Shown: positions 1 to 7,362, numbered from the stretch's first letter. The stretch: DNA of 10,022 nt from Prevotellaceae bacterium (GCA_031270425.1 JAISXQ010000202.1:1-10022); one strand, 5' to 3'. The notes: generated by a model not told the origin, from the letters alone. Numbers and translations are program-made.

Positions 1-88
1 CCATCAAAACAACTAAAAAATCAGGCAATTCCATCAAAATGTGGCTACCGATAAAACCGGTTCCACCCGTTAATGCTACTGTTTGCAT
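1..88 (-). CDS. NAD(P)-dependent epimerase/dehydratase family protein, N-terminal fragment (runs off left edge)
   Basis: Reading leftward from an ATG at 88-86, 29 codons are visible before the window ends. They begin MQTVALTGGTGFIGSHILME, with the glycine-rich TGGTGFIGSH turn at residues 7-16. That is the dinucleotide-binding GxxGxxG signature of the extended short-chain dehydrogenase/reductase (NAD-dependent epimerase/dehydratase) family. Members act on nucleotide sugars or other small substrates in the cytoplasm. The motif resembles UDP-glucose 4-epimerases, but the piece is too short to choose a subfamily, so no symbol is given. The start is supported by an A/G-rich stretch just upstream and by the motif lying at the usual distance from the N-terminus. 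The gene follows the ATPase on the same strand after 61 bp with no promoter-like pair between them, so it may be co-transcribed with it. Confidence 0.75.
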   Translation of the reverse strand, partial: MQTVALTGGTGFIGSHILMELPDFLVVLM

Positions 89-149
89 AATTTTTTCTTT
101 TTTATGTCCTTTTTTCTCCCTTTGGTTCCGACCGGTTAATTATTTTGGT

Positions 150-1448
150 TTACAAACAAAACGCCCCATACAATGGCGTTGATTTTATGTTGTTGTCAAA
201 ACCGAAATTCTTTGCCGAAATTCGGATTGAATATTTTGGTTTGTGCCGTTCTACATAAACCGACAAACTTTTTGAGCCGACATTTTTGTCCGCCTTCACT
301 TCGCACGGAATAATTCCGTCCTCGGTATGCAGCAGGTAATCCACTTCGGCGGTGTTGCCTGAGTTCCAAAAATAAAGTTTATGGCGGTTCGCGGTCAATT
401 GTTGTGCAACAAATGTTTCCGTAATTGCGCCGAGATAGTTAAATTTTTCGTTTTGCAGAATATCGGCAAATTTTATCCCCGCTAATTTGTTAAAAATGCC
501 CACATCAAGCAGATAAAGTTTGAAAGAATTGTGGTTTTCGTCAATCAACAGAGGAATTTGCGGCTTGGTAACGAGTTGCACTTTCAGCAAAATTCCTGCC
601 TGCAAAAGCCATTCAATAGCGGTTTCGTATTTTTCTTTTTTGCCGTTAATTTCAATGAGTTTGTACTGAAATTTATGTTTTTCTTTTGCCAACTGTGCTG
701 GAATACTGTTGAATACATTGTTGATTTTCAACGAATTAATATTTTCGGAATATTTGGTCATATCCGCCAGATAACCTGTAATTATGTCGCTAATGATAGA
801 AGTGTCGGTTTTGACAAGATTTTGGTCGTTTTTGATATAATCGGCAAGCGCCGCAGGCATACCGCCAATGCACAGGTATTGCTTGTAAATGTCGAGCGCT
901 TTTTGGTGAATAATAGTTGATAATGAGGTGTTTGTGTCAAAACAGTTGCGAATTTCGTCAGCAAGCATTTTTTGATTTATCGCCCAAAGAAATTCCTCAA
1001 AGTCCATCGGAAAAAGGTACTCAATCTGCACTTTACCTACCGGAAACGGCGATTTCAGGCGGTTGATTTTCACGCCGGGCAAACTCCCCGCGCAAACAAT
1101 ATGATACTGTTCTTGTACCTCCGCAAAGAATTTCAACGACGCGATTGCCTGCTCGCAATCCTGAATCTCGTCGAAGAAAAAAATGGTTTTTTCGGGCGGA
1201 AGCAGTTTTTGAAAATAGAGTTCAATCTTGCGGACAATATCTTGTGGATTTAACGATTGGACAAAAAAATCTTTGTAATCCGCTTTTTCATAGAAATTTA
1301 TCTCAACAATATTTTCAAAACCAGCCGAATTAACAAAATCACGAAGAACGTATGTCTTACCTGTCTGCCTTGCACCGATAAGCATAAGCGGCAAATGCCT
1401 CTCTTTTTCACTCCATTTTTGCAATGTGTTTTCTATTTTTCTCTTCAT
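150..1448 (-). CDS. AAA_14 / DUF4143 family ATP-binding protein
   Basis: This is a complete 432-aa protein, close to the usual length of the family. Walker A is GARQTGKT at residues 25-32, and a Walker B-like strand TIFFFDEIQD lies at 88-97. GSLPG at 121-125 sits where sensor-1-type motifs occur in these ATPases, followed by the family-typical FPMDFEEFL near 146-154. The C-terminal half matches the DUF4143 pattern and ends in a PD-(D/E)XK-like arrangement: E344, D370 in AEVDYLL, and E383/K385 in CEVKAD. The protein is cytoplasmic with no signal peptide. The family is widespread in Bacteroidota and its biological role is not established; the C-terminal fold suggests nucleic-acid contact, but that is inference. 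No toxin, antitoxin or restriction partner is adjacent. The start is the first ATG, preceded by a promoter candidate about 60 bp upstream. Confidence 0.9.
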   Translation of the reverse strand: MKRKIENTLQKWSEKERHLPLMLIGARQTGKTYVLRDFVNSAGFENIVEINFYEKADYKDFFVQSLNPQDIVRKIELYFQKLLPPEKTIFFFDEIQDCEQAIASLKFFAEVQEQYHIVCAGSLPGVKINRLKSPFPVGKVQIEYLFPMDFEEFLWAINQKMLADEIRNCFDTNTSLSTIIHQKALDIYKQYLCIGGMPAALADYIKNDQNLVKTDTSIISDIITGYLADMTKYSENINSLKINNVFNSIPAQLAKEKHKFQYKLIEINGKKEKYETAIEWLLQAGILLKVQLVTKPQIPLLIDENHNSFKLYLLDVGIFNKLAGIKFADILQNEKFNYLGAITETFVAQQLTANRHKLYFWNSGNTAEVDYLLHTEDGIIPCEVKADKNVGSKSLSVYVERHKPKYSIRISAKNFGFDNNIKSTPLYGAFCL

Positions 1449-1458
1449 CTATCTATGA

Positions 1459-1500
1459 ATTATCTCTACACTTCGATATATTTAATATGTATTATCTCTA
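1459..1500. repeat. 10-bp direct repeat in the leader of the ATPase gene
   Basis: ATTATCTCTA occurs at 1459-1468 and again at 1491-1500, a 32-bp period. Both copies lie between the ATPase start codon and its promoter candidate. They could be a repeated regulator site or chance in AT-rich DNA. No function is shown. Confidence 0.4.
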
Positions 1501-1509
1501 AATACACCG

Positions 1510-1540
1510 CAAAAATACAGAAAACAATTGAAACTGCAAC
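1510..1540 (-). promoter_or_regulatory. Bacteroidota-type promoter candidate for the ATPase gene
   Basis: On the minus strand, positions 1517-1510 read TATTTTTG, matching the -7 consensus TAnnTTTG. GTTG lies at 1540-1537, separated by 19 bp, close to the -33 TTTG element. Transcription would begin about 55 nt before the ATG at 1448. The call is by consensus only. Confidence 0.5.
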
Positions 1541-1578
1541 GTTTTTTCTGAATGATTTATTACTTTATTTTCATTTTT

Positions 1579-1609
1579 TTTGTTGTTTTCATTTTTTAAT
1601 ATATCTTTG
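1579..1609 (+). promoter_or_regulatory. Bacteroidota-type promoter candidate for lipoprotein-barrel cassette A
   Basis: TTTG at 1579-1582 and TATCTTTG at 1602-1609 match the -33 TTTG and -7 TAnnTTTG elements of the Bacteroidota housekeeping sigma factor, with a 19-bp spacer. The lipoprotein ATG at 1655 lies 45 bp downstream, leaving a short leader. This is the best promoter match in the window. Confidence 0.65.
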
Positions 1610-1654
1610 TGCGTAAATTTTATTTATTTTTTAATCACCAAGCATTAATTGAAC

Positions 1655-2500
1655 ATGAAAAAAGTTTTTTTATTTACGGTTGCGTTGGCTCTTGCTTTCA
1701 GCGCATGCCAAAAGTATGACGTGTCGGAACCTGTGAGCGCCGACAAAATGGCGAAAGCCACCGTATCCGGAGTTGTTTATGCCAACACCGACCTGACCAA
1801 CACCGACAAGGAGTTTGCGCCTGCCGGTACCAAGCTGAAATTCACCGCTTCGTACTCGGATTTAGGAATTACGACTAACACCGGAACTTTTGCGGCGGAG
1901 ACTACCGTGCAAGCCAACGGAACTTACAGTATTTCCCTGCCGGCTAAAGCCAGCGATATTACTTACACGATTTCCTGCGAAGATTTTGTTGCAGACGAAG
2001 TAAATCGCTACAAAACGGTCAAAAAAATCTTTACTGCAACTTCTGACCAATCGGTAAAACAAGGTTTTAACTATGTAAAAAACATTGACTATGCCGCCGG
2101 AACTGAAATTCTATCTACCGTCTACAACTGGACGGAAAAAGGAAAGTTTGAAACAAAATTGGAATATGTAAGAGACGCCAGTACCGGAACAAAAATTGAA
2201 GTTCCTACCGGAACAAAGGTTATAGTAACTATCGCTAAAGCGGCTTTAGGAACCGAAAACGACAAAGTTTTTGAAGTTTCCGTAGAAACCGGAGGTAAAA
2301 TAACGATAGAACATCTGTGTCCGCCGTTAACAGCAAATCCGAATTATATTAATATAACATTATCCACAGGCGTACTTCTTCCGGTAAAAATATTCGGAGA
2401 AGATTCTTATAAAGTATTCTCCATTCAGTCGAATGCTACACATCAACTGCAAGCAGGATATACCAACAATACTGTGAAATCTATTTTGCTATCTTACTAA
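1655..2500 (+). CDS. Outer-membrane or surface lipoprotein with beta-sandwich-like units (cassette A)
   Basis: The product is 281 aa from the ATG at 1655. An in-frame TTG two codons upstream is possible, but ATG followed by MKKVFLFTV gives a standard signal peptide. The lipobox AFSAC ends at Cys18, so signal peptidase II processing and lipidation are expected. The mature part starts QKYD, loosely like the lysine/acidic export signals of Bacteroidota surface lipoproteins. From residue 35 the protein has a module ATVSG...VQANGTYSISLPAK (about 35-115), recalling carboxypeptidase-regulatory-like beta-sandwich domains. A second strand-rich stretch containing TGTKIEVPTGTKVIVT (about 177-192) and VFEVSVETGGKITIEHL follows. 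The first unit resembles the first unit of the 938-aa lipoprotein at 4487-7303. The barrel gene follows after 27 bp, so the two probably form an operon. I do not recognise a named family. Confidence 0.85.
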   Translation: MKKVFLFTVALALAFSACQKYDVSEPVSADKMAKATVSGVVYANTDLTNTDKEFAPAGTKLKFTASYSDLGITTNTGTFAAETTVQANGTYSISLPAKASDITYTISCEDFVADEVNRYKTVKKIFTATSDQSVKQGFNYVKNIDYAAGTEILSTVYNWTEKGKFETKLEYVRDASTGTKIEVPTGTKVIVTIAKAALGTENDKVFEVSVETGGKITIEHLCPPLTANPNYINITLSTGVLLPVKIFGEDSYKVFSIQSNATHQLQAGYTNNTVKSILLSY

Positions 2501-2527
2501 TTATAACCCTTTATATTGAAAAGAATA

Positions 2528-3379
2528 ATGAAAAAAATAATAATATCGGCGGCAGTCATTCTATCTGCTTCTTTCGGCGTTTTCGCGCAGGAAAACGAAA
2601 CGAAACAGAAGAAGGATTACAGCTATTTGTTGCCGCAAGCCGGCGATTTCGCATTAGTCATAGACGCAGGACCATTTCTCAAATATACAGCCGACCTGCT
2701 TAGTTTCGACGGAGGCGTGTCTGCAACAGCGCCTGACTTTAAATCTTTCCGACAGGATGTCATGGGAAAATATTTTTTAAATTCCCACACGGCTGTCCGT
2801 GCGCGTTTGACCATTGATGTAGATAATGCTAACAATAATTACTACGTACTCGACGACAACAAGTTTTACTTGGACGGTGATGTTGAAGCTCAAGTAGTGG
2901 ATCACTGGAAAAAACGAAAAACCGACATTGAAATCGGCGGCGGACTCGAAAAACGCATCGGTTTCACACGCATACAAGGTTATGTTGCAGGAGAACTATT
3001 CTTGGGATTTGGGAAAGAGACCAACCAGTATATTTACGGTAATCCGATAAGCGAGGCGAACTCTGTACCGTCCACTACAATACCGGGTATGGCGGGACTT
3101 GCAAAACGTCCTCTGTATAACAAGACTGCGGGAAATAATTTTATTTACGGTTTGCGCGGAATTGTAGGGATTGACTATTTTATTACCAAAAATATCGCCA
3201 TCGGAGGCGAAATTGCTTTGGAAGCACGCGGTCAAAAGAATACAAAAACATTGCAGGCTACCGAAGAGTGGGAAGTAAATCAGATAACGGTAAAAGAGGA
3301 ATTAAATTCTCCGGGAGGCAGTACTTTCAAAATCGATGCTACTCCTGTTACAAGTTTAAGCATTAGCTTTTTCTTTTAA
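2528..3379 (+). CDS. Predicted outer-membrane beta-barrel protein (cassette A)
   Basis: The product is 283 aa from the ATG at 2528. A TTG at 2516 would add four residues and is less likely. MKKIIISAAVILSASFGVFA is a signal peptide with likely cleavage VFA|QE after residue 20. The mature protein shows alternating hydrophobic and polar strands, many aromatic residues and a terminal SLSISFFF, fitting a beta-barrel inserted by the BAM machinery. The motifs LLPQAGDFALVID, MGKYFLNSHTAVRARL, YFITKNIAIGGEIALEA and SPGGSTF all have counterparts in the convergent 309-aa protein at 3475-4404, so the two are paralogues. The gene follows its lipoprotein closely and ends just before hairpin terminators. 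Substrate or function is not evident: it could be a small porin-like channel or a structural partner for the lipoprotein. Confidence 0.85.
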   Translation: MKKIIISAAVILSASFGVFAQENETKQKKDYSYLLPQAGDFALVIDAGPFLKYTADLLSFDGGVSATAPDFKSFRQDVMGKYFLNSHTAVRARLTIDVDNANNNYYVLDDNKFYLDGDVEAQVVDHWKKRKTDIEIGGGLEKRIGFTRIQGYVAGELFLGFGKETNQYIYGNPISEANSVPSTTIPGMAGLAKRPLYNKTAGNNFIYGLRGIVGIDYFITKNIAIGGEIALEARGQKNTKTLQATEEWEVNQITVKEELNSPGGSTFKIDATPVTSLSISFFF

Positions 3380-3382
3380 TTG

Positions 3383-3400
3383 AACTCTTTTGAGTTTTTT
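3383..3400 (+). terminator. Short hairpin terminator after cassette A
   Basis: AACTC (3383-3387) and GAGTT (3392-3396) can pair across a TTTT loop, and the run of T continues to 3400. This lies 4 bp after the barrel stop codon. The stem is weak (5 bp), so it probably adds to the stronger hairpin just downstream. Confidence 0.5.
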
Positions 3401-3414
3401 AACAAGGTGAAAAT

Positions 3415-3454
3415 AAAAAAGAGGGTGCGTCCAACCGACTTCACCCTCTTTTTT
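3415..3454. terminator. Bidirectional intrinsic terminator between the convergent cassettes
   Basis: GAGGGTG (3421-3427) pairs with CACCCTC (3442-3448) around a 14-nt loop. The stem is flanked by A6 (3415-3420) and T6 (3449-3454). Read from either strand this gives a G/C-rich stem followed by a U run. It sits between the stops of the two convergent barrel genes (3379 and 3475) and should end both transcripts. Confidence 0.9.
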
Positions 3455-3474
3455 CTGTTCCCTGTGATTTCTTT

Positions 3475-4404
3475 TTAGAAATAGAACATCAAATAAAAAC
3501 GCGCCCCGATATTTTCCGTTCCTAAATGGAAGGTTCTGTTTCCGGGCGATACTAAGTCGGTATGTACGTCAACCGTTTTGGTAGCCTGATTGAATCCTTC
3601 GACTACTTCATAACGCTGCGCCCCGAACATCTGGTAAGCGGCAAGCGACACTTCGCCTCCCAAAGCCAGATAATCGGTAAAGAAATATTCGGCTCCGGCA
3701 GACAACTGCAACCCGAAGTATTTATCTTTGGCATTACTGTAATCTTCCAGCAGATACAATCGCGTCCATGGAGTTCCTGTATGCGTCGTATTAAGATTCG
3801 TAGTTATTCCGTAATCAAAAGCCGCTGTTCTTGTCGGCTCTTGGTTGATTTCCGTAATTTTATTCGCATAAGCAATGCTCCGCCTGTCGTTTTGCGAAGC
3901 GTAGAGCAAACTCGCGCCGAAAACTCCTTGCAGGCGTTTCTCACCGTAACGATACTCCGCTCCTAAGGCTAAACTATACCCGGAACTAACTTTATTTGCC
4001 GCGTCGATTACTTTCGCTTCGGAAAAAGGATCGATAGCGAAAGCCTCATCGTCCCTCGCATACTTCCGCGAGGTTTGGTTATCGTACAATATCCCGATGT
4101 TGACTCTTGCCGCGATGTTATCCGTTACGAAGTATTTTCCCACTATGGAAACGTTCGGCTTTATAACTGCGTTCACATCCTTGCTCCATATTTTTCCGCC
4201 AAACTGATCCAGCCCGTTGCTCATATTTCCATTAAATATGTTTCCGAAATAGCTGAAAACAGGAGACATATCAATCCCCAAAGCAATATCGCCTTCTTTT
4301 GGAAGTAACCCGGCGGCGCTTTTCTTTTCTTTTTCCTCTGCCGAAGTCCATTGCGGCGCAACGGCAAAGGCAAGCAGCATTACTATGATTATTTTATTTT
4401 TCAT
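3475..4404 (-). CDS. Predicted outer-membrane beta-barrel protein, paralogue of the cassette A barrel (cassette B)
   Basis: The product is 309 aa from an ATG at 4404-4402. The signal peptide has a hydrophobic core IIIVMLLAFAVA and probable cleavage TSA|EE after residue 22. The mature chain is strand-rich and ends ARFYLMFYF, the aromatic C-terminus of a barrel recognised by BAM. Matches to the 283-aa protein run in the same order along the chain: LLPKEGDIALGID near the N-terminus, VGKYFVTDNIAARVNIG, AKVID, RLQGVFGASLL, EYFFTDYLALGGEVSLAA and SPGNRTF near the end. The extra length over the paralogue lies mainly in probable loops. The gene lies 82 bp downstream of the 938-aa lipoprotein on the same strand, with a palindrome between them. 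No enzymatic motif is seen, and the role is unknown. Confidence 0.85.
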   Translation of the reverse strand: MKNKIIIVMLLAFAVAPQWTSAEEKEKKSAAGLLPKEGDIALGIDMSPVFSYFGNIFNGNMSNGLDQFGGKIWSKDVNAVIKPNVSIVGKYFVTDNIAARVNIGILYDNQTSRKYARDDEAFAIDPFSEAKVIDAANKVSSGYSLALGAEYRYGEKRLQGVFGASLLYASQNDRRSIAYANKITEINQEPTRTAAFDYGITTNLNTTHTGTPWTRLYLLEDYSNAKDKYFGLQLSAGAEYFFTDYLALGGEVSLAAYQMFGAQRYEVVEGFNQATKTVDVHTDLVSPGNRTFHLGTENIGARFYLMFYF

Positions 4405-4422
4405 TTGTTCAAAATTTATTAT

Positions 4423-4481
4423 AACTGCAAAGACAAGAAGTTACGCAAAATAACTTTGCGTAACTTTATCTCTTTGCGGTT
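4423..4481. repeat. 59-bp imperfect palindrome between lipoprotein and barrel genes
   Basis: Arms 4423-4449 and 4455-4481 are inverted copies matching at 23 of 27 positions, with a 5-nt loop. The inner 12 bp (AAGTTACGCAAA at 4438-4449 and its complement at 4455-4466) match perfectly. GCAAAG occurs near the outer ends. On the minus-strand transcript it would form a stable hairpin between the two cistrons. No U run follows it, so it is not a classic terminator. A role in mRNA stability or differential expression, or a dispersed palindromic repeat, is possible. From memory, TTTGCGTAACTTTGCG-like words recur between Bacteroidota genes, but I cannot verify that here. Confidence 0.85.
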
Positions 4482-4486
4482 GATTT

Positions 4487-7303
4487 TTAATCATCATTAT
4501 TTGTATTCCATGTATAACTGCTCCAGCCGTCAGGAATCGAAATTGGATTAAACGTCATCTTAGCCGACGACTCCGGCGACGACGCTTTTGTTATATCGAA
4601 TTCATCATTATTCGTACCGCTTGCGCTTACGGTTTTATTGGATATGTTACCTGCGCTTGTAAACTTGCCGTAAATCGTAGTTTGCGCGTCTTTCGACGGA
4701 TCTTCGTGATGAATAAAACTTACATTGTTGACATCGTTTACGGGCGTAACCGTTACCGTATAGCTTGCAGGAAGCGTAGTTACCGGAAGACTGAAACTGA
4801 ACGCGCCGGAAGAATTGCTTACCACATCGTAGGGTATTCCGTTTAATGTTACCGTCGCCATCCGGTTCGCATCGTTTGTCCACGACGCTTTCCATGTTCC
4901 ACCGTCTTTTTTCTGATAGGCTTTCTTTACGTTTCCTTTAATGCTTACCGTTTTTGTGGCTCCCGCTACTTTTAGCCAGCCCGGAAGATTATCGCTCCAG
5001 TTAACCGGAGAGCCGGTTGGATAAAATTTGCAGTAGCGCGTGCCGAGTTGATTCCACGATGCGCTGGCAGGTTTGTCTGTTAAATAACCGGAATAACTAC
5101 CTTCCAATATTTCTTTATTATCCGTACCGGGTATCGCGTAGTGCTCGTAGTTTTTCACGTTGAGTGTTGGAAAGCCCCACGAAGAAATGTTGGATTCCAT
5201 GCCGTTGAATTTAAGCAATACGGGGATGGAAAAAGTACCGTCCGCCTTTGTGGCTCCCACATAGATTGTGCTTTCGTGTGTTATCGACACTTTCTGATAT
5301 GCCGCGTTGCTGTATATTCCCTGCCGGAATCCGCTTTCGGTTGCAAACTTCAAGGCGCCTTCCACGTTGGCGCTTCCATTAAAACCCGCTTTTTTCACCC
5401 AGCCGGCTAAGTTCTGCTCAAAAGTAGTTGGAAGCACGTCAGGAGTGAAACGATAATAAATATCTCCCAATTCGTTCCATTTAGCGTCGGCGCTTTTAAT
5501 GTTTGTATTGAGGGAGTATGTTCCTGCCAATATGCGGGTATCGTTTTTTCCGCCTGCGTTATAATGCCTGTAATCTTTTGTTTTATAGTTTGGAGAGATG
5601 TTTGCTGTTGTAAGCGTAAACTCGTCGCCGTCGTTTTGGATGGGGATTGTTACGCTGTACGTACCGTCCGTCCCTACCGGAACAAAGAGCGTTTGATTGC
5701 CAATGCTTCCGCCATAAGGAATGGCTATACCGATACGGCGACCGGCTGCGGGGGCGTAAGTTCCTGTCAGGTAGCCGCTTTCTACCGCTTCGTAGATTTT
5801 TCCCGAAACAAGGGCTGTTTTGTCGTAACCTTTTATTTTTAACCATCCGGCTAAATCTGTACTGTAAGTTTCAACGCTAGCGCTTGGATTAAACTGGTAA
5901 TAATTATCGCCTAACTGATACCATTTTTTATTGTCGGGTTCAATTTTGGCGCGTAACGAATAGTTGCCTGTCAGTTCAATTTTTTCCGAAGCTGTCTTAT
6001 AATGCTCGTAAGTTGTTTTTTCATACGGATTGCTTAAAGTAAGCGTATAAGCGCTTGTGGTCTTTTCCACCGGAATGCTGACGCTGAAATTGCCGTTGGC
6101 GTCGGTTGCGGCAAGTACGGTTTGAGTGTTGATTGGAAAAGCATACTGAATCGTCAATTCGATCGTATGCACCCCGCCTCCGTATGTTCCTACGGCGTAT
6201 GCGCTTTCAACCGGAAGTTTGGAAGAACCTGTAATGGTAACGCTCTCGGTATATTTAGCCAGATTCGTATTTTTATCAACCAGCCAGCCTGCCAAATTAT
6301 CCGCCCATGTTTCGGGTTTGTTTTGGCTGGGAAGTCCGCTGTAATTATAATTGGGCGTAAAGGGAAGGTATTGTTTCCCGAAGTTTACATCTACGCCTTC
6401 AATCAGGTCGCTAAAAGTGGTGTAAGCAGTTACCCCTTCGGCGCTTTTGGTCGCATAGGCTCCTTTCAGTTTTACGGAAGCCTCCGCGTTGTAGTGGGTA
6501 AATTCATCGTTCGCCGAACCGAGAATCTTCAACGATTGGATTATGAATCCATCTTTGTAAGACTTTACCGGCATTCCTGTTTTTATATTTCCGTTCGCGT
6601 CGGTTGTCGCTCCAAAAATCACAGGCTCAGACAATCCTGACGCTGAATAGTCGACTTTTATTTCAACGTTTTGATTGGCGGCGGCGCGGTATTCTCCCGT
6701 CCGGTAGGCGCTTTCGTAAGCCATAAACACCGTTCCGGTCAGGTTCACGCTTTTGTCGTATCCTTCGAGGTCGAAATCATCTATTTTATACTTTACATCT
6801 TCTTCGTTAATAGTTTCGTTAGGCTTCAGTTTCCCTAAACTGGTAAGATACGTCACCGGAGTAGTATACCTTTTGAGCTGGCTCTTGAAAACCGGACTAC
6901 CTTCTTCCATTTTGTCGAACACTTGGAATGGAGCAACAAATTCTTCCAAACGAAGCGTAACTCCTACTCCATTGACTACGCTCGGAAACTGGATTTCAAA
7001 ATTTCCATCGGCGTCGATAACCGCTTCGTAGGTTTTAATGTCGCCTGTACCTGAACCTACTAAATAATCCTTTAAAGCGACGTCGAGAAAAACTTTGCGT
7101 CCTTCCGCGGCTTTATACACTTCGATACGGTAATCGGAAGAGGAAGCGTCAGCGCCTGCGTTGTACTTTACATTACCTCTCACGGTTGCCGTTTGTTCAA
7201 CGTCGTCCAAATTAAATTCCGATTGTTCTTCTTTACAAGCGGAAAAAACAAGGACAAACAAAGCTAAAAAATAAAAAAAATGTTTGTTCATTTTTAAATT
7301 CAT
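4487..7303 (-). CDS. Large repeat-containing surface lipoprotein (cassette B)
   Basis: The product is 938 aa from the ATG at 7303; an in-frame ATG at 7291 gives 934 aa and an equally good signal peptide. The lipobox VFSAC ends at Cys23, so the protein should be lipidated. The next residues, KEEQSE, are acidic, as in Bacteroidota lipoproteins exported to the cell surface. The rest is built of about six units of roughly 140-150 aa, starting near residues 38, 185, 353, 496, 645 and 785. Typical unit features are an opening V-x-G strand, ESAY/ESGY followed by TGxY, a DANGNFSVSIPV-like turn, an HY pair, WxxLGxxYYxFxP and a closing NLAGWL. The turn recalls carboxypeptidase-regulatory-like beta-sandwiches; the LAGWL signature matches nothing I can name. 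The first unit resembles the cassette A lipoprotein. The long stalk-like build suggests adhesion, scaffolding or ligand binding, but this is inference. Confidence 0.85.
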   Translation of the reverse strand: MNLKMNKHFFYFLALFVLVFSACKEEQSEFNLDDVEQTATVRGNVKYNAGADASSSDYRIEVYKAAEGRKVFLDVALKDYLVGSGTGDIKTYEAVIDADGNFEIQFPSVVNGVGVTLRLEEFVAPFQVFDKMEEGSPVFKSQLKRYTTPVTYLTSLGKLKPNETINEEDVKYKIDDFDLEGYDKSVNLTGTVFMAYESAYRTGEYRAAANQNVEIKVDYSASGLSEPVIFGATTDANGNIKTGMPVKSYKDGFIIQSLKILGSANDEFTHYNAEASVKLKGAYATKSAEGVTAYTTFSDLIEGVDVNFGKQYLPFTPNYNYSGLPSQNKPETWADNLAGWLVDKNTNLAKYTESVTITGSSKLPVESAYAVGTYGGGVHTIELTIQYAFPINTQTVLAATDANGNFSVSIPVEKTTSAYTLTLSNPYEKTTYEHYKTASEKIELTGNYSLRAKIEPDNKKWYQLGDNYYQFNPSASVETYSTDLAGWLKIKGYDKTALVSGKIYEAVESGYLTGTYAPAAGRRIGIAIPYGGSIGNQTLFVPVGTDGTYSVTIPIQNDGDEFTLTTANISPNYKTKDYRHYNAGGKNDTRILAGTYSLNTNIKSADAKWNELGDIYYRFTPDVLPTTFEQNLAGWVKKAGFNGSANVEGALKFATESGFRQGIYSNAAYQKVSITHESTIYVGATKADGTFSIPVLLKFNGMESNISSWGFPTLNVKNYEHYAIPGTDNKEILEGSYSGYLTDKPASASWNQLGTRYCKFYPTGSPVNWSDNLPGWLKVAGATKTVSIKGNVKKAYQKKDGGTWKASWTNDANRMATVTLNGIPYDVVSNSSGAFSFSLPVTTLPASYTVTVTPVNDVNNVSFIHHEDPSKDAQTTIYGKFTSAGNISNKTVSASGTNNDEFDITKASSPESSAKMTFNPISIPDGWSSYTWNTNNDD
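4976..6751 (-). repeat. Tandem protein repeats within the 938-aa lipoprotein (four clearest units)
   Basis: Residues 185-776 contain four units that align by eye. ESAY/ESGY/ESGF occurs at residues 197, 366, 508 and 656. The HY pair is at 270, 434, 580 and 721. The LAGW or LPGW motif is at 337, 484, 632 and 773. The period is therefore about 141-169 residues. At DNA level the copies look well diverged, so the duplications are old rather than recent. Confidence 0.75.
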
Positions 7304-7362
7304 TTTAGAGTTAATAATTGATAATGAAATAATTGTATATTTTTTTAGTAAATACCACGATG

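Noticed and set aside
1649..1654. TTG start two codons upstream of the cassette A lipoprotein ATG.
   Set aside because: The ATG at 1655 gives a normal MKK-type lipoprotein signal peptide. The TTG extension adds only two residues and has no better ribosome binding site.
2516..2527. TTG start four codons upstream of the cassette A barrel ATG.
   Set aside because: MKKIII from the ATG at 2528 is a typical signal-peptide start, so the extension is not needed.
2204..5687. A 15-mer CCTACCGGAACAAAG occurs at 2204-2218 and again at 5673-5687, inside the two lipoprotein genes.
   Set aside because: It lies on the sense strand of one gene and the antisense strand of the other, with no extended similarity around it, so it is most likely chance.
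6122..6640. 172-codon plus-strand open frame inside the 938-aa lipoprotein gene.
   Set aside because: It is an antisense shadow with no signal peptide, no recognisable domain and no promoter or start context.
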